NCBI GenBank assembly: GCA_964371075.1 | Contig: CAYJKN010000004.1 | Span: 186,001 to 250,000, forward strand | DNA: 64,000 nucleotides | Direction of reading: 5' to 3' | Source of the DNA: UTCHB3 sp964371075 | Lineage (GTDB): Bacteria > Bacteroidota > Ignavibacteria > Ignavibacteriales > Ignavibacteriaceae | Shown: piece by piece, positions 36,254-45,687 of the stretch | Position numbering within the stretch: position 1 is the first letter of the stretch | How the letters are laid out: every line of letters begins with the position of its first letter | The notes under the pieces: generated by a model | The model's input: only the letters and a program-made list of their open reading frames with translations | Databases searched by the model: none | What the model was told of the DNA's origin: nothing | Made by a program: the position numbers and the translations under genes

Positions 36254-37525
36254 ATGGATATGTATCTTTTAGTAGTTGAAGACAGCCCCACTCAGTTAGA
36301 GCAGCTTGCATATATTCTTGAAAGTGAAGGATATCGTGTAAAGACCGCTGTCAACGGAGCAATGGGACTAAAAGTAATTGAAGAAGAAAAACCGGCTCTT
36401 GTAATAACCGATATTTTGATGCCCGAGATGGATGGTTATGATTTGTGTAAAACTCTTAAAAACACAAATGAAACCAGAGATATCCCGGTGATGCTCCTTA
36501 CCAATCTTTCTGATCCCCACGATGTTATAAAGGGTCTTCAATCAGGAGCTGATAATTTTCTTACCAAACCATATAACAAAGATTTTCTTCTATCAAGAAT
36601 CAGATATATACTGGTTAACCAGGAGATCCGTCTAAATTCTCCTGTCTCCAATATGGGGATGGAAATTGTGTTTGGAGGTAAAAAGTATTTCATAAATTCT
36701 GACAAAATTCAGATAATTGATTTACTTCTGTCAACCTATGAAAACGCAATACAGAAAAACGGTGAACTTGCTGAAGCGAACCAGCAACTCCTTAGAATGC
36801 ACAGAGAGCTTGCGAAAAAAAATCATGAACTCGAAAAATTAAATAGAGAGAAAAACAAATTTTTATCGATGGCGGCTCATGATTTAAGAAATCCAATCGG
36901 TGCGATCTTAAGTTTTGGACTAATTCTGCAGGAAGAGGGAAAGAAAAAACTTTCAGAGGATGAGCAGGAGTTTGTAAAAATAATTGTAAAATCGAGCGAT
37001 TTTGTGCTTCAACTCCTTAACGAACTTCTTGATATATCTGTAATTGAGTCAGGTGAAGTGAACCTTAAGACCATGGAAGTTGAATTTACAACTCTTGTAC
37101 AAAACAACATCTCGTTGAACCGTGTACTTGCAGATAAAAAAGATATTGAATTGGTATATGAATCAAATTTGGAAGAATTTGAAATCAATATTGATCCTGT
37201 AAAAATTGAACAGGTATTAAATAATTTGATTTCAAATGCAATAAAGTTTTCTTTCCCAAACAACACAATCAAAGTGTTTGTCAAAAAAGGGATAAATGAG
37301 CTGTTGTTTGGTGTAAAAGACACGGGACAGGGAATTCCAGCTACCGAGATCAACAAACTTTTTATTCCATTTGAAAAGCTAAGTGTGAAATCGACTGCAG
37401 GAGAGAAGAGCACCGGACTTGGTCTGGTAATAGTCAAAAAGATTATGGAAGCTCATAAAGGAAGAGTGGAAGTTGAAAGCCAGCAAGGTAAGGGCTCAAC
37501 TTTTACTTGTACTCTTCCTTTATAG
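36254..37525 (+). CDS. Receiver domain-histidine kinase, probable partner of the CheA array
   Basis: 423 aa: N-terminal receiver (phospho-acceptor Asp53 in VITDILMPEMDG, Thr85 and Lys-containing FLTKPYN), a linker with LLLSTYENAIQKN and a coiled coil (about 165-205), HisKA with His209 in SMAAHDLRNPIG, and a HATPase domain (NNLISNAIKFS, DTGQGIPA, GLGLVIVKKI). It stands where Wsp systems have the diguanylate cyclase WspR, so it may relay the CheA signal into a phosphorelay. TGAGGA lies just upstream of the ATG. Confidence 0.92.
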   Translation: MDMYLLVVEDSPTQLEQLAYILESEGYRVKTAVNGAMGLKVIEEEKPALVITDILMPEMDGYDLCKTLKNTNETRDIPVMLLTNLSDPHDVIKGLQSGADNFLTKPYNKDFLLSRIRYILVNQEIRLNSPVSNMGMEIVFGGKKYFINSDKIQIIDLLLSTYENAIQKNGELAEANQQLLRMHRELAKKNHELEKLNREKNKFLSMAAHDLRNPIGAILSFGLILQEEGKKKLSEDEQEFVKIIVKSSDFVLQLLNELLDISVIESGEVNLKTMEVEFTTLVQNNISLNRVLADKKDIELVYESNLEEFEINIDPVKIEQVLNNLISNAIKFSFPNNTIKVFVKKGINELLFGVKDTGQGIPATEINKLFIPFEKLSVKSTAGEKSTGLGLVIVKKIMEAHKGRVEVESQQGKGSTFTCTLPL

Positions 37526-37531
37526 AAAAAT

Positions 37532-40500
37532 TTATTTTTCCATTTCTGTCAGATCGGGGAGAATATGAATCTCTTTTGGTGACAGATATGAGTACATTGC
37601 CGGGATAACAAATAGTGTAAGTACTGTGGAAAAAATCAATCCGGCAATGATTGCAATTCCCATCGAGACTCTGCTTTCTGATCCGGCACCGAGTGCAAGG
37701 GCAATAGGCAGAGTGCCGAGGATGGTAGAAAGACTTGTCATCAGGATTGGTCTAAACCTTAACTCTGCAGCATCTTTTACCGCCGTAACCCTTTCAATAC
37801 CCGCTTCTCTGCGCTGATTCGCAAATTCTACAATCAAAATTCCATTTTTTGTTACTAATCCAATAAGCATAATCTGACCGATTTGACTAAAAATGTTTAG
37901 TGTTTGTCCAAAAAATGAAAGTGACATTACTGCTCCTGCAATTGCAAGGGGGACGGTGAGCATGATGATAAATGGATCTCTGAAACTTTCAAACTGTGCA
38001 GCAAGGACAAGGAAAATCAGGATGATTGCCAATCCAAAAGTAAAAATAAGAGAGGATGAACTTTCAACAAATTCTTTAGACGCTCCCTGAAGTGCAGTTG
38101 AAAACTTGTCAGTTAAGACGATATCAGCGATTCTATCCATCTCTGCAATTCCATCACCAATGGTTTTCCCTTCAGTTAGTCCGGCAGAGATTGTGGCAGA
38201 AGCGAATCTGTTAAACCTGAAAAGCTGCGGTGGTGAACTTCTTTCAGTAAGGGAGACAATATTATCCAACTGAATCAGGTCACCATTTTTATTTTTCACA
38301 AACATAGATTTGAGATCAACAGGCTTATTTCTATCTGACCTTTGATATTGACCAATAACCTGATATTGTTTCCCGTTCATGATAAAATAACCAAACCGCT
38401 GTCCACTGAGAGAGAATTGTAAAGTTGTAGCTACATCAGAGACAGAGACTCCTAAATCTCGTGCCTTTGATCTGTCAATTTCCACAACTATTTCCGGTTT
38501 ATTGAACTTTAGATTAACATCAGTGACAGCGAAAATTGGACTTTGACGCGCTTCAGCCAAAAATTTTGGAATAATTTCTCTTAAGTCTTCAAAACTGTTT
38601 GCTTGAATAACATATTGAACGGGGAGTCCACCTCGTGAGCCACCACCGATTGATTGTTCCTGAATTACAATTGCTCTGGCATCATTTAAACCTTTTGCAG
38701 CGGTTGAGATTTGCTGGGCAATCTGAGCTTGAGTTCTTTCTCTTTCATTTGGTTCTGATAACAGAATCCTGATGAATCCTGAGTTACTCGAACTGCCACC
38801 AAATCCGGGGGAGGTAACAGATACCATCGTAATCACCTCAGGAGCAAGTTCTTTTACTTGTTCGATCATTCTGCTGATGTAATAATCCATAAAATCGAAT
38901 GTGGTTCCCTCCGGAGCAGTTGCAGTGATTCTCATGGCACTCCGGTCCTCTTGCGGGGCAAGCTCCGACTGAAGATTCCCTCCAAAATAGTAAATTGCCA
39001 GTGCGGAGATAAGGATTATAATAAAAGAAACCCATCTGACCCTCATAAAGGCTTCAAGCATGTTCCTGTAGGTTTTTGACATCCAGACAAAAAACGGCTC
39101 AGTCAGGTTATAAAATTTAGAGTGAGATTCAGACGACTTTAAAAGTTTTGAACTGAGCATTGGGGTAAGTGTTAGCGCAACAAAAGCCGATATAATTACT
39201 GAACCTGCGATTACATACCCAAATTCCTTGAACAATTTTCCTGTTAGTCCCTCAAGAAAAACGATGGGCAGGAACACGGATGCAAGTGCAACTGTAGTTG
39301 AGACAATCGCAAAGAAGATTTCTGATGAACCTTTTGCTGCTGCCTCAACCGGGGTGAGCCCGTCCTCAATCTTTTTGTAAATATTCTCGAGCACAACTAT
39401 AGCGTCATCCACAACTATACCAATAGCAAGAACAATTCCGAGCAATGTTAAAACATTTATCGAAAATCCTGCAAGGTACATAATAAAAAATGCCCCAATC
39501 AAAGAGATTGGAATGGCAAAGATCGGAATCATTGTTGTTCTCCAGTTCCGAAGGAAGAGGAAAATAATTATGATTACAAGACCAAACGCAATAAAAATTG
39601 TTTCAATTACCTCACCAATTGAATTTCTGATAAATGTTGTATTATCGAAACCGATATCCAACTGCATATCTGCGGGCAGGTCTTTTTTTATCTTTTCAAG
39701 TCTTTTATAAAATTCATCTGCAATTTCGATGTGGTTACTTCCCGGCAGGGGAACGATTACAATACCCGTCATCGGGATTCCATCGCGGCGAAGAATTGTC
39801 CGGTCATTTTCGGGATAATATTCGGCATAACCGATATCTGAAAATCGCACAGTATTACCCTGATTATCTTTGATAATCAATTTGTTAAAATCTTCGGGAG
39901 TCTGTAAAAGGCCAAGAGTTCTAACCGTCAGTTCAGTATTGTCACCTTCGATTTTACCGGACGGAAGTTCGATATTTTCACTCCTGAGTGTATTCCGCAC
40001 TTCTACCGGAGTAATTCCATAAGCGTTAAGTTTTGCAGGGTCCATCCAAAGCCGCATGGAATAACGCTTTTCACCCCAGATTTGAATTTGACTTACACCC
40101 GGGATCGTTTGAAGTTGTTCTTTGAGCACATTTCTTGCGTAATCGGAGAGTTCAAGCAGCGTTTTTTCATTTGATCTGACTGTGACCATTACAATCGCAT
40201 TGGCATCAGCATCAGCTTTGGTAACAACGGGAGGATCAACATCCGGAGGCAGTTGATTTGTTGCTCTTGAAACTCTGTCACGGACATCATTTGCTGCAGT
40301 TTCAAGATCAACATCGATGTTGAACTCGACTGTTATTATGCTTCTTCCATCGCGGGAAGAGGAAGTAAGACTTTGGATTCCGGCGATACCATTGATTGAT
40401 TCTTCAAGCGGTTCCGTAATCTGAGCCTCGATAACAGTTGCATTGGCACCTACATAAGAGGTTGAAACAGTAATAATAGGAGGATCAATGCTTGGATATT

Positions 40501-40606
40501 CCCTTACACCAAGTGAGGTGTAGCCAATTGCTCCAAAAAGGACGATGGTGATCGACATAACAATCGCAAGCACCGGCCTGCGGATACTGATTGATGATAA
40601 ACTCAT
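37532..40606 (-). CDS. RND efflux pump, inner-membrane transporter (AcrB/MexB family)
   Basis: 1024-aa proton-driven exporter. It begins LSSISIRRPVLAIVMSITIV, has 12 predicted membrane helices and two large periplasmic loops. The helix-4 proton-relay aspartates are visible in GIVVDDAIVVLENI; GLVTKNGILIVEFAN lies in the second half. It forms a tripartite pump with the adaptor just upstream (8-base gap) and an outer-membrane channel that is not in this window. Substrates unknown. Confidence 0.95.
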   Translation of the reverse strand: MSLSSISIRRPVLAIVMSITIVLFGAIGYTSLGVREYPSIDPPIITVSTSYVGANATVIEAQITEPLEESINGIAGIQSLTSSSRDGRSIITVEFNIDVDLETAANDVRDRVSRATNQLPPDVDPPVVTKADADANAIVMVTVRSNEKTLLELSDYARNVLKEQLQTIPGVSQIQIWGEKRYSMRLWMDPAKLNAYGITPVEVRNTLRSENIELPSGKIEGDNTELTVRTLGLLQTPEDFNKLIIKDNQGNTVRFSDIGYAEYYPENDRTILRRDGIPMTGIVIVPLPGSNHIEIADEFYKRLEKIKKDLPADMQLDIGFDNTTFIRNSIGEVIETIFIAFGLVIIIIFLFLRNWRTTMIPIFAIPISLIGAFFIMYLAGFSINVLTLLGIVLAIGIVVDDAIVVLENIYKKIEDGLTPVEAAAKGSSEIFFAIVSTTVALASVFLPIVFLEGLTGKLFKEFGYVIAGSVIISAFVALTLTPMLSSKLLKSSESHSKFYNLTEPFFVWMSKTYRNMLEAFMRVRWVSFIIILISALAIYYFGGNLQSELAPQEDRSAMRITATAPEGTTFDFMDYYISRMIEQVKELAPEVITMVSVTSPGFGGSSSNSGFIRILLSEPNERERTQAQIAQQISTAAKGLNDARAIVIQEQSIGGGSRGGLPVQYVIQANSFEDLREIIPKFLAEARQSPIFAVTDVNLKFNKPEIVVEIDRSKARDLGVSVSDVATTLQFSLSGQRFGYFIMNGKQYQVIGQYQRSDRNKPVDLKSMFVKNKNGDLIQLDNIVSLTERSSPPQLFRFNRFASATISAGLTEGKTIGDGIAEMDRIADIVLTDKFSTALQGASKEFVESSSSLIFTFGLAIILIFLVLAAQFESFRDPFIIMLTVPLAIAGAVMSLSFFGQTLNIFSQIGQIMLIGLVTKNGILIVEFANQRREAGIERVTAVKDAAELRFRPILMTSLSTILGTLPIALALGAGSESRVSMGIAIIAGLIFSTVLTLFVIPAMYSYLSPKEIHILPDLTEMEK

Positions 40607-40614
40607 GAGCGCCC

Positions 40615-41685
40615 CTACTTGACGATTTCTGTGAGCTTAACCGGAGAGTTGTTCCTTAGCTGGATCAAACCCGAGACTATCATCGTGTCGCCTTCTGCTA
40701 TTCCACCCAGAATTTGAACAACTTTCTCATTTCTGTCTCCTGTTTGTACAGGGACGGAAACAGCTTTTCCTGCCTTGTAGAGAAAAACTGAATAACCTGA
40801 AATTTCAGGTACCAGTGTCTCACTTGTGATAAGAATCGTTTTAACGGGAGCGGAGAGACTAACCAATACTTCAACAACTTTCCCCGGGATAATCGCATTA
40901 CTTCTCCCTGAAACATAAGCTCTCACTTTAAGAGTGGCAGTCTGTTGATCAACACCGGGTTCGATTGCGTAAATTTTAGCTTGAAGAGGCTCAACTTCAT
41001 TTCCGGTAGTGAATGAAATTGTTCTGCCTTCCTTCATATAGATCGAATAATTTTGTGGGACTGTGAAGTCGATTTTTAGAGCGGATTTGTTTTGTAGTGT
41101 GGCAATTTTTACTCCGGGAGTAGCAAATGCTCCTTCCGAAAGATACCTCAACCCGATTTGTCCTGAAAAAGGTGCTCTTATTTCGGTCTTGGCAATCTGA
41201 GCTTTGAGCAAATCGATATCAGCTTCAATTGACCGGTATTCAAAAACACTATTATCATATTGTTCCTGGGATGTACCGTTTACATCAAGCAGTTTTTTCT
41301 GCCGATCAAGATTTTGTGAGGCAAGCTGGAGTTTAACTTCATTCTTCTTCAGCTGAGCCTGGAGTTCAGAATCATTAATTTTAACAAGTAATTGACCTTT
41401 GGCAACTGATGAACCTTCCTTAAAATGGATTTTAGTAATTTTACCGGCAACTTCCGGAGACAAGTCGACCCATTCGTCGGCTATTACCTTTCCCATCACC
41501 TTAATCTCGGAAGCAAAGGAATCAAATTTCAAAATTTTACCTTTTACTTTTGCGGGTCCATCTGATTTAGTTGATTTACCTTTGTCGACTTTTTTTTCAC
41601 CCGACGTGAACAAGGGGTAAACAATTAAAGTACAGATAATCAGTGCTATCACTGAGTAGATAATTATTTTAGTTTTCTTTGCCAT
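40615..41685 (-). CDS. RND efflux periplasmic adaptor (membrane fusion protein)
   Basis: 356-aa adaptor of the AcrA/HlyD type: N-terminal membrane anchor (about 7-27, no lipobox), a lipoyl half-motif (VDLSPEVAGKITKIHFKEGS), a coiled-coil hairpin (about 105-160), second lipoyl half (TEIRAPFSGQIGLRYLSEG) and beta-barrel/MP domains. First gene of the two-gene efflux operon. No regulator gene is adjacent. Confidence 0.93.
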   Translation of the reverse strand: MAKKTKIIIYSVIALIICTLIVYPLFTSGEKKVDKGKSTKSDGPAKVKGKILKFDSFASEIKVMGKVIADEWVDLSPEVAGKITKIHFKEGSSVAKGQLLVKINDSELQAQLKKNEVKLQLASQNLDRQKKLLDVNGTSQEQYDNSVFEYRSIEADIDLLKAQIAKTEIRAPFSGQIGLRYLSEGAFATPGVKIATLQNKSALKIDFTVPQNYSIYMKEGRTISFTTGNEVEPLQAKIYAIEPGVDQQTATLKVRAYVSGRSNAIIPGKVVEVLVSLSAPVKTILITSETLVPEISGYSVFLYKAGKAVSVPVQTGDRNEKVVQILGGIAEGDTMIVSGLIQLRNNSPVKLTEIVK

Positions 41686-41835
41686 ACTGTTTCAAAACTC
41701 GCGAATAATTTATAATTTAATACCGTGTATCACCGATTTAACTCACTCAACACGGTTAATTCATTTTAATCAAAAATCTATGTAAATCGACTCCGAATAT
41801 AGTTAATTTTGGACTAAAATTAATTTCGAATCAAA

Positions 41836-41925
41836 ATGCCAATTTATCAAAAAGCACAATTACGGACAGTTTTTACAATATTTGCACTAATATCTGCACT
41901 TATTGTAGTTACAGTGATCCGTTAA
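41836..41925 (+). CDS. Possible 29-aa single-helix membrane microprotein
   Basis: ATG to TAA gives MPIYQKAQLRTVF followed by a hydrophobic helix (FALISALIVVTVI) and a final Arg. A TAATTTTG box (41804-41811, exact TAnnTTTG) lies 24 bases upstream. There is no convincing ribosome site, and so short a frame arises easily by chance; only the topology (positive N-terminus, one helix) and the promoter-like box argue for it. Confidence 0.25.
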   Translation: MPIYQKAQLRTVFTIFALISALIVVTVIR

Positions 41926-42023
41926 CATTTTTAAGTCCTCCAAAAGTAACAGAGTGGTCGGGTTCACTTGTTCCCAAATCCGCTTTTCATGCCAATTTCC
42001 TTCAATTGATCCTTCTTCCCACA

Positions 42024-42053
42024 TTGTAAATTGCAAAAAAAGCCGTATTTTTA
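42024..42053 (+). promoter_or_regulatory. Candidate promoter of tRNA-Glu
   Basis: TTG (42024-42026), a 19-base spacer and TATTTTTA (42046-42053; one mismatch to TAnnTTTG) lie just before the tRNA. This is the one place in the window where both Bacteroidota promoter elements occur with the right spacing. Confidence 0.4.
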
Positions 42054-42065
42054 AAGTCTGAATCT

Positions 42066-42142
42066 GGCGCGTTCGTCTAGCGGTTCAGGACGCTGCCCTC
42101 TCAAGGCAGAGATCACGGGTTCGAATCCCGTACGCGCTACCA
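42066..42142 (+). tRNA. tRNA-Glu (anticodon CTC)
   Basis: A full cloverleaf: acceptor GGCGCGT pairs with ACGCGCT (first pair is G-U), D arm GTCTAGCGGTTCAGGAC, anticodon stem CTGCC/GGCAG around loop CTCTCAA giving anticodon CTC (codon GAG), T arm CGGGTTCGAATCCCG, discriminator A and an encoded CCA. The TTCGTCTAG start is typical of tRNA-Glu. Confidence 0.96.
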
Positions 42143-42153
42143 TTCAAAATTAA

Positions 42154-42190
42154 AAAAGCCTTGAAATTTTAAGTTTCAAGGCTTTTATAT
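42154..42190. terminator. Bidirectional intrinsic terminator
   Basis: AAAAGCCTTGAAA (42154-42166) pairs perfectly with TTTCAAGGCTTTT (42174-42186) around a seven-base loop. It ends the tRNA transcript rightwards, and with its mirrored T tract also the minus-strand T9SS gene that ends at 42253. Confidence 0.92.
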
Positions 42191-42252
42191 TTTAAAGAAT
42201 TATATCTCATGGAGAAGACCATGGGGAAATCAAATTCCTAAAATCAAATGGT

Positions 42253-44391
42253 CTATTTTAGCAGAGTCATTTTTTTCGTGACTGAATTACCGTTTGACGT
42301 AAGGGTATAAAGATATATTCCTGAGCCAAAACTTGAAGCGTCAAACTTGATGCTGTGATTACCGGCGGTCATATCATTATTTATCAGTTCTGTTTTTAAC
42401 TCTCCAAGAATATTGTAAATCCTCAAAGTCGTAAAACCATCCTTCAATAAAGAAAATCTTATTGTTGTTGATGGATTAAATGGATTTGGGAAATTCTGTT
42501 CCAAATTAAATGCCGATGGAACATTTTGGTCCTCTCCAACATCCGTAGGATCATCAATATACTTCCAGATTCCACGATCGATTGTCCCAATGTATAATTG
42601 ATCTTCAGCTTGTGCAAAACTAATCACTTGAAGTTCACTTGGGGGATTAAATGCCACAGGTGACCAGGTGGTGTCTGTAAGTTTGTACATCACCTTTATC
42701 AGGTCGTCATACGCATATTGTTTTCCCATAAACCGGAAAAATTTAATGTAGTAGAACTGAAAATTAGTGGATTCCAGCCCGTGATTGATAGTTAACCAAC
42801 TTGCCCCGTTGTTGGTTGAGAGCAGCAAACCACGACTGCTGCCGATTAAAATGGAATCATTTACAAGATCAAAAGAAGTAAAATAAACAGGACTCGGCAT
42901 GTTGTTGTTTATTCTTTGCCATGAAGAATTTTGAAGAATATAAACTCCTTCAATCGATCTAAATATAACGGTTGATCCCGACGCATGGAGTTCAGTTCCG
43001 GGAGCAGGTACTCCACCCTCATGTGCAATTCCGCTATTCAGTGGCTCCCATGTTGTACCGTTATTTGTGGAACGATATACACCACCCTGTTCCCAGACTG
43101 CCGGCAGATGGTCTCTTCTTCTGGTGCCATGAAAAGCTGCGTAAATTGTATTGCCATTTACAGCAATTCCACTTACTTTTGAGAGATAATCTGTCGGAAT
43201 TCCCGAGTTTGCAACGGCAGTCCATGACGAACCAAGATCCGTGGACAAAATAATGCCGTTCTGATTCCAAGAGAATATTTCATTATTTCTGAAAGTCAGA
43301 TTCCCGACGGAACCGGCTACAGAATCCCAAGAAGTACCACCATTTGTGGTTCTGTAAAGAGAATAAGCATATTTTGAGAACACAACATCATTGTTAAGAG
43401 GAATTGGTGATGCAGTTGAAGCAATGAGTTCATCTGAAATTGAATTCCAGGAGTTATCAGTCAATTGAATAACTTTTTTTGAGGTGGAAGCTACGAGTGA
43501 TCCATTGTGAAGATCAAAATCGGTAACAATACCCGTTGCATTCATATTAACCCATGATTCACCGTTAAATTTGAACAGGCCTGTAAAATCACCACTCACA
43601 ATCGAGTAAAACTGATTGTTTAGGGGTTTTAAATTCCGAAAGTTCAAATTTGTAGTGACAGGCTCGGGTAGTCCCGCGCTTGCAGAAGTCCATGTGCTGC
43701 CTGTAATTTTTTTATAAACTCCATCTGTAGTGCAAAGGATTGCGAGATCGTCTTTAGCACCAATCAATTGAATCATTTCACTCCCCTGGGGAAGGAAGGA
43801 AACAAACCAGGTCTGACCGAGATCAGGTGACTCGAGCAGAATAAACGATACAGGTGACATATCAGTAAATGCATTCACAAAAATCCTGTCTCCTGTAACA
43901 TCGAAATGGGCCACCATAAAGATGTTTTTGGTTTCACCATTATGCTGGAAAGTTTTACCCAACTGTAAACCGCTCCAAGTGACTCCAAGATCTGAACTTT
44001 GATATAGTGAATCACCGGCTGATGTAAGAACAAAAATCTTTCCATTTTTAATTACCGGATCGGTGTTTACAGCTTCAGGCATCGCCCGTTCATTCCAGGA
44101 AGCTCCTGCATTGGTAGAAACGAAGATCTTTCCATAGTTGACTGCAACCAGGGCGCCGTTCCCTGCATTATGTAATGAAGTTGCGGTTACTGCTGCGGAA
44201 GCGGACGACCATGTGGAGCCGTCATAATTAAAAATGTTGCCATTTCCGGTGTTCGCAATCAGTCCGGTACCGGTTGAAACGACAGAGGTGAAATAACCAC
44301 CTTTGATCCCATTGGTCTGTGACCACTGACTAAAAAGAGATGTTGTAAGGAGAGTAACCATTAGAAACCCTAAAAATGGTACTTTTCTCAT
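42253..44391 (-). CDS. Secreted Asp-box beta-propeller-like protein with T9SS sorting domain
   Basis: 712 aa: signal peptide (cleavage after TTSLFSQ), then many sialidase-type Asp-box repeats (STNAGASWNE, SSDLGVTWSG, TTNGGTSWDS, STDLGSSWTA, STNNGTTWEP, STNNGASWLT), as in BNR or Ycf48-like propellers, and a C-terminal T9SS type-A sorting domain (NFPNPFNPSTTIRFS to KKMTLLK). No sialidase catalytic residues are evident; the repeats are structural. Expected at the cell surface or outside. It is alone on the minus strand. Confidence 0.88.
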   Translation of the reverse strand: MRKVPFLGFLMVTLLTTSLFSQWSQTNGIKGGYFTSVVSTGTGLIANTGNGNIFNYDGSTWSSASAAVTATSLHNAGNGALVAVNYGKIFVSTNAGASWNERAMPEAVNTDPVIKNGKIFVLTSAGDSLYQSSDLGVTWSGLQLGKTFQHNGETKNIFMVAHFDVTGDRIFVNAFTDMSPVSFILLESPDLGQTWFVSFLPQGSEMIQLIGAKDDLAILCTTDGVYKKITGSTWTSASAGLPEPVTTNLNFRNLKPLNNQFYSIVSGDFTGLFKFNGESWVNMNATGIVTDFDLHNGSLVASTSKKVIQLTDNSWNSISDELIASTASPIPLNNDVVFSKYAYSLYRTTNGGTSWDSVAGSVGNLTFRNNEIFSWNQNGIILSTDLGSSWTAVANSGIPTDYLSKVSGIAVNGNTIYAAFHGTRRRDHLPAVWEQGGVYRSTNNGTTWEPLNSGIAHEGGVPAPGTELHASGSTVIFRSIEGVYILQNSSWQRINNNMPSPVYFTSFDLVNDSILIGSSRGLLLSTNNGASWLTINHGLESTNFQFYYIKFFRFMGKQYAYDDLIKVMYKLTDTTWSPVAFNPPSELQVISFAQAEDQLYIGTIDRGIWKYIDDPTDVGEDQNVPSAFNLEQNFPNPFNPSTTIRFSLLKDGFTTLRIYNILGELKTELINNDMTAGNHSIKFDASSFGSGIYLYTLTSNGNSVTKKMTLLK

Positions 44392-44786
44392 CTTATATTC
44401 CTTGGATTGTGATAAAATATTAAAATCGATACCTAAAATAACATTGGAAAATCACCCTCTAAAAATATTATTATGAGTGGTTATTATTTGTGATGGTAGT
44501 CGCTTGATGCCTGAAAAGTAGTATGATCCAACCGTTTTTGGCATATGTTGGTATTTGTAATAAAATGAGTAGATTAAAAATTGTAATAAAAAGGATTTAC
44601 TTTTAAATTAACTACCACAGCTTACATCAGGGTTTAATCTAATTTATTGGTTATATGGAGTTGTCCTTCAATTATTGTGATTGATTGTTAGGAAGTCTTG
44701 TCAACTTATAAAACCGTTTGTCAATAAAAGAATGGTTTTCTGCTTAAAAATCATTAACTCACTAAGTTAAATAATATGGAATTTTA
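44392..44786. other. Divergent gap between T9SS gene and ABC genes
   Basis: No gene or RNA seen. TTGTCAA occurs twice (44698-44704 and 44718-44724), 20 bases apart on the same face of the helix, about 65-90 bases before the ABC ATPase start, and may be a binding site. AAAACC (44710-44715) and GGTTTT (44734-44739) form a weak dyad. No exact TAnnTTTG box was found. Confidence 0.5.
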
Positions 44787-45683
44787 ATGCTTGAAGTTAA
44801 AAATATAAGAAAAGAATTTAAAAATGTTGTCGCTGTGGATGATATTTCATTCAATGTGGAACCGGGGAAGATTTTTGGGCTTCTGGGTCCCAACGGTGCA
44901 GGTAAAACAACAACAATCAGGATGATTCTTGATATAATAAAACCTACATCAGGAGAAATATATATTGATGGCAGACCCGCAGGAAAAGATTTTAACAATA
45001 TAACCGGTTATCTTCCTGAAGAGAGAGGGCTTTACAAAAAAGCCACCATCCTTGATATTGTGAAATATTTTGCCGGATTAAAGGGAGTACCGGCCTCTGT
45101 GGCTGAAAAATCGGCAAAAGAGTGGTTGGAAAAACTCGGGATTCAGGATTATAAAAAACGGAAAGTTCAGGAACTCTCAAAAGGTAACCAACAAAAAGTT
45201 CAGTTTATTATTTCTGTTTTGCACAACCCTCAAGTGCTTGTTCTGGATGAACCTTTTAGTGGCTTTGATCCGATTAACCAGGAATTGGTGAGAGATGAAA
45301 TTATCAGGCTAAAAGCTGAAGGCAAAACCATAATTCTCTCCACCCATCAAATGGACATGGCAGAGAAGATGTGTGAATCAATATTCCTCATTGATAAAGG
45401 TAAAGAGGTATGCCATGGACCAATCAATGAAGTTAAAAGAAAGTTTGGGAAAGAATTTATAAAAATCGAATATGCCGGAGATGCAAATTTTATAAAAAGT
45501 CTTCCTGAAGTAAAAACAGCCGACATTTATGGAAATTTTGGCGAGATAGAGCTAAATACAGGCGCAACTGCCGAAGCTCTTTTGCCCAAAATATTTAACA
45601 ATCTGCAACTCAGGAGTTTTTCAATAGAAGCACCAACCTTAAACAGAATATTCATTGACACCATTAAGAAGACAGGAGAGTAG
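44787..45683 (+). CDS. ABC transporter ATPase (NatA-like)
   Basis: 298-aa ATPase for an ABC-2 type exporter. Walker A GLLGPNGAGKTTT (31-43), Q-loop region, signature LSKGNQQKVQF, Walker B VLVLDEPFSGFDP and the switch His in LSTHQMDMA. The C-terminal 80 residues form the extra domain seen in NatA/DrrA-type ATPases. It is followed after four bases by its permease gene. Confidence 0.93.
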   Translation: MLEVKNIRKEFKNVVAVDDISFNVEPGKIFGLLGPNGAGKTTTIRMILDIIKPTSGEIYIDGRPAGKDFNNITGYLPEERGLYKKATILDIVKYFAGLKGVPASVAEKSAKEWLEKLGIQDYKKRKVQELSKGNQQKVQFIISVLHNPQVLVLDEPFSGFDPINQELVRDEIIRLKAEGKTIILSTHQMDMAEKMCESIFLIDKGKEVCHGPINEVKRKFGKEFIKIEYAGDANFIKSLPEVKTADIYGNFGEIELNTGATAEALLPKIFNNLQLRSFSIEAPTLNRIFIDTIKKTGE

Positions 45684-45687
45684 AGAT

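Larger units (their letters stand above)
41686..42065. other. Gap upstream of the efflux operon and tRNA
   Basis: It contains an interrupted dyad, CCGTGT (41723-41728) and ACACGG (41750-41755), about 40-70 bases before the adaptor start: a possible operator. A 29-codon membrane-peptide frame (41836-41925) and a tRNA promoter candidate (42024-42053) are listed separately. The rest shows nothing recognisable. Confidence 0.6.

Noticed and set aside
42253..44391. Sialidase enzyme
   Set aside because: Only Asp-box repeats are visible; no catalytic arginine triad or FRIP motif was recognised.
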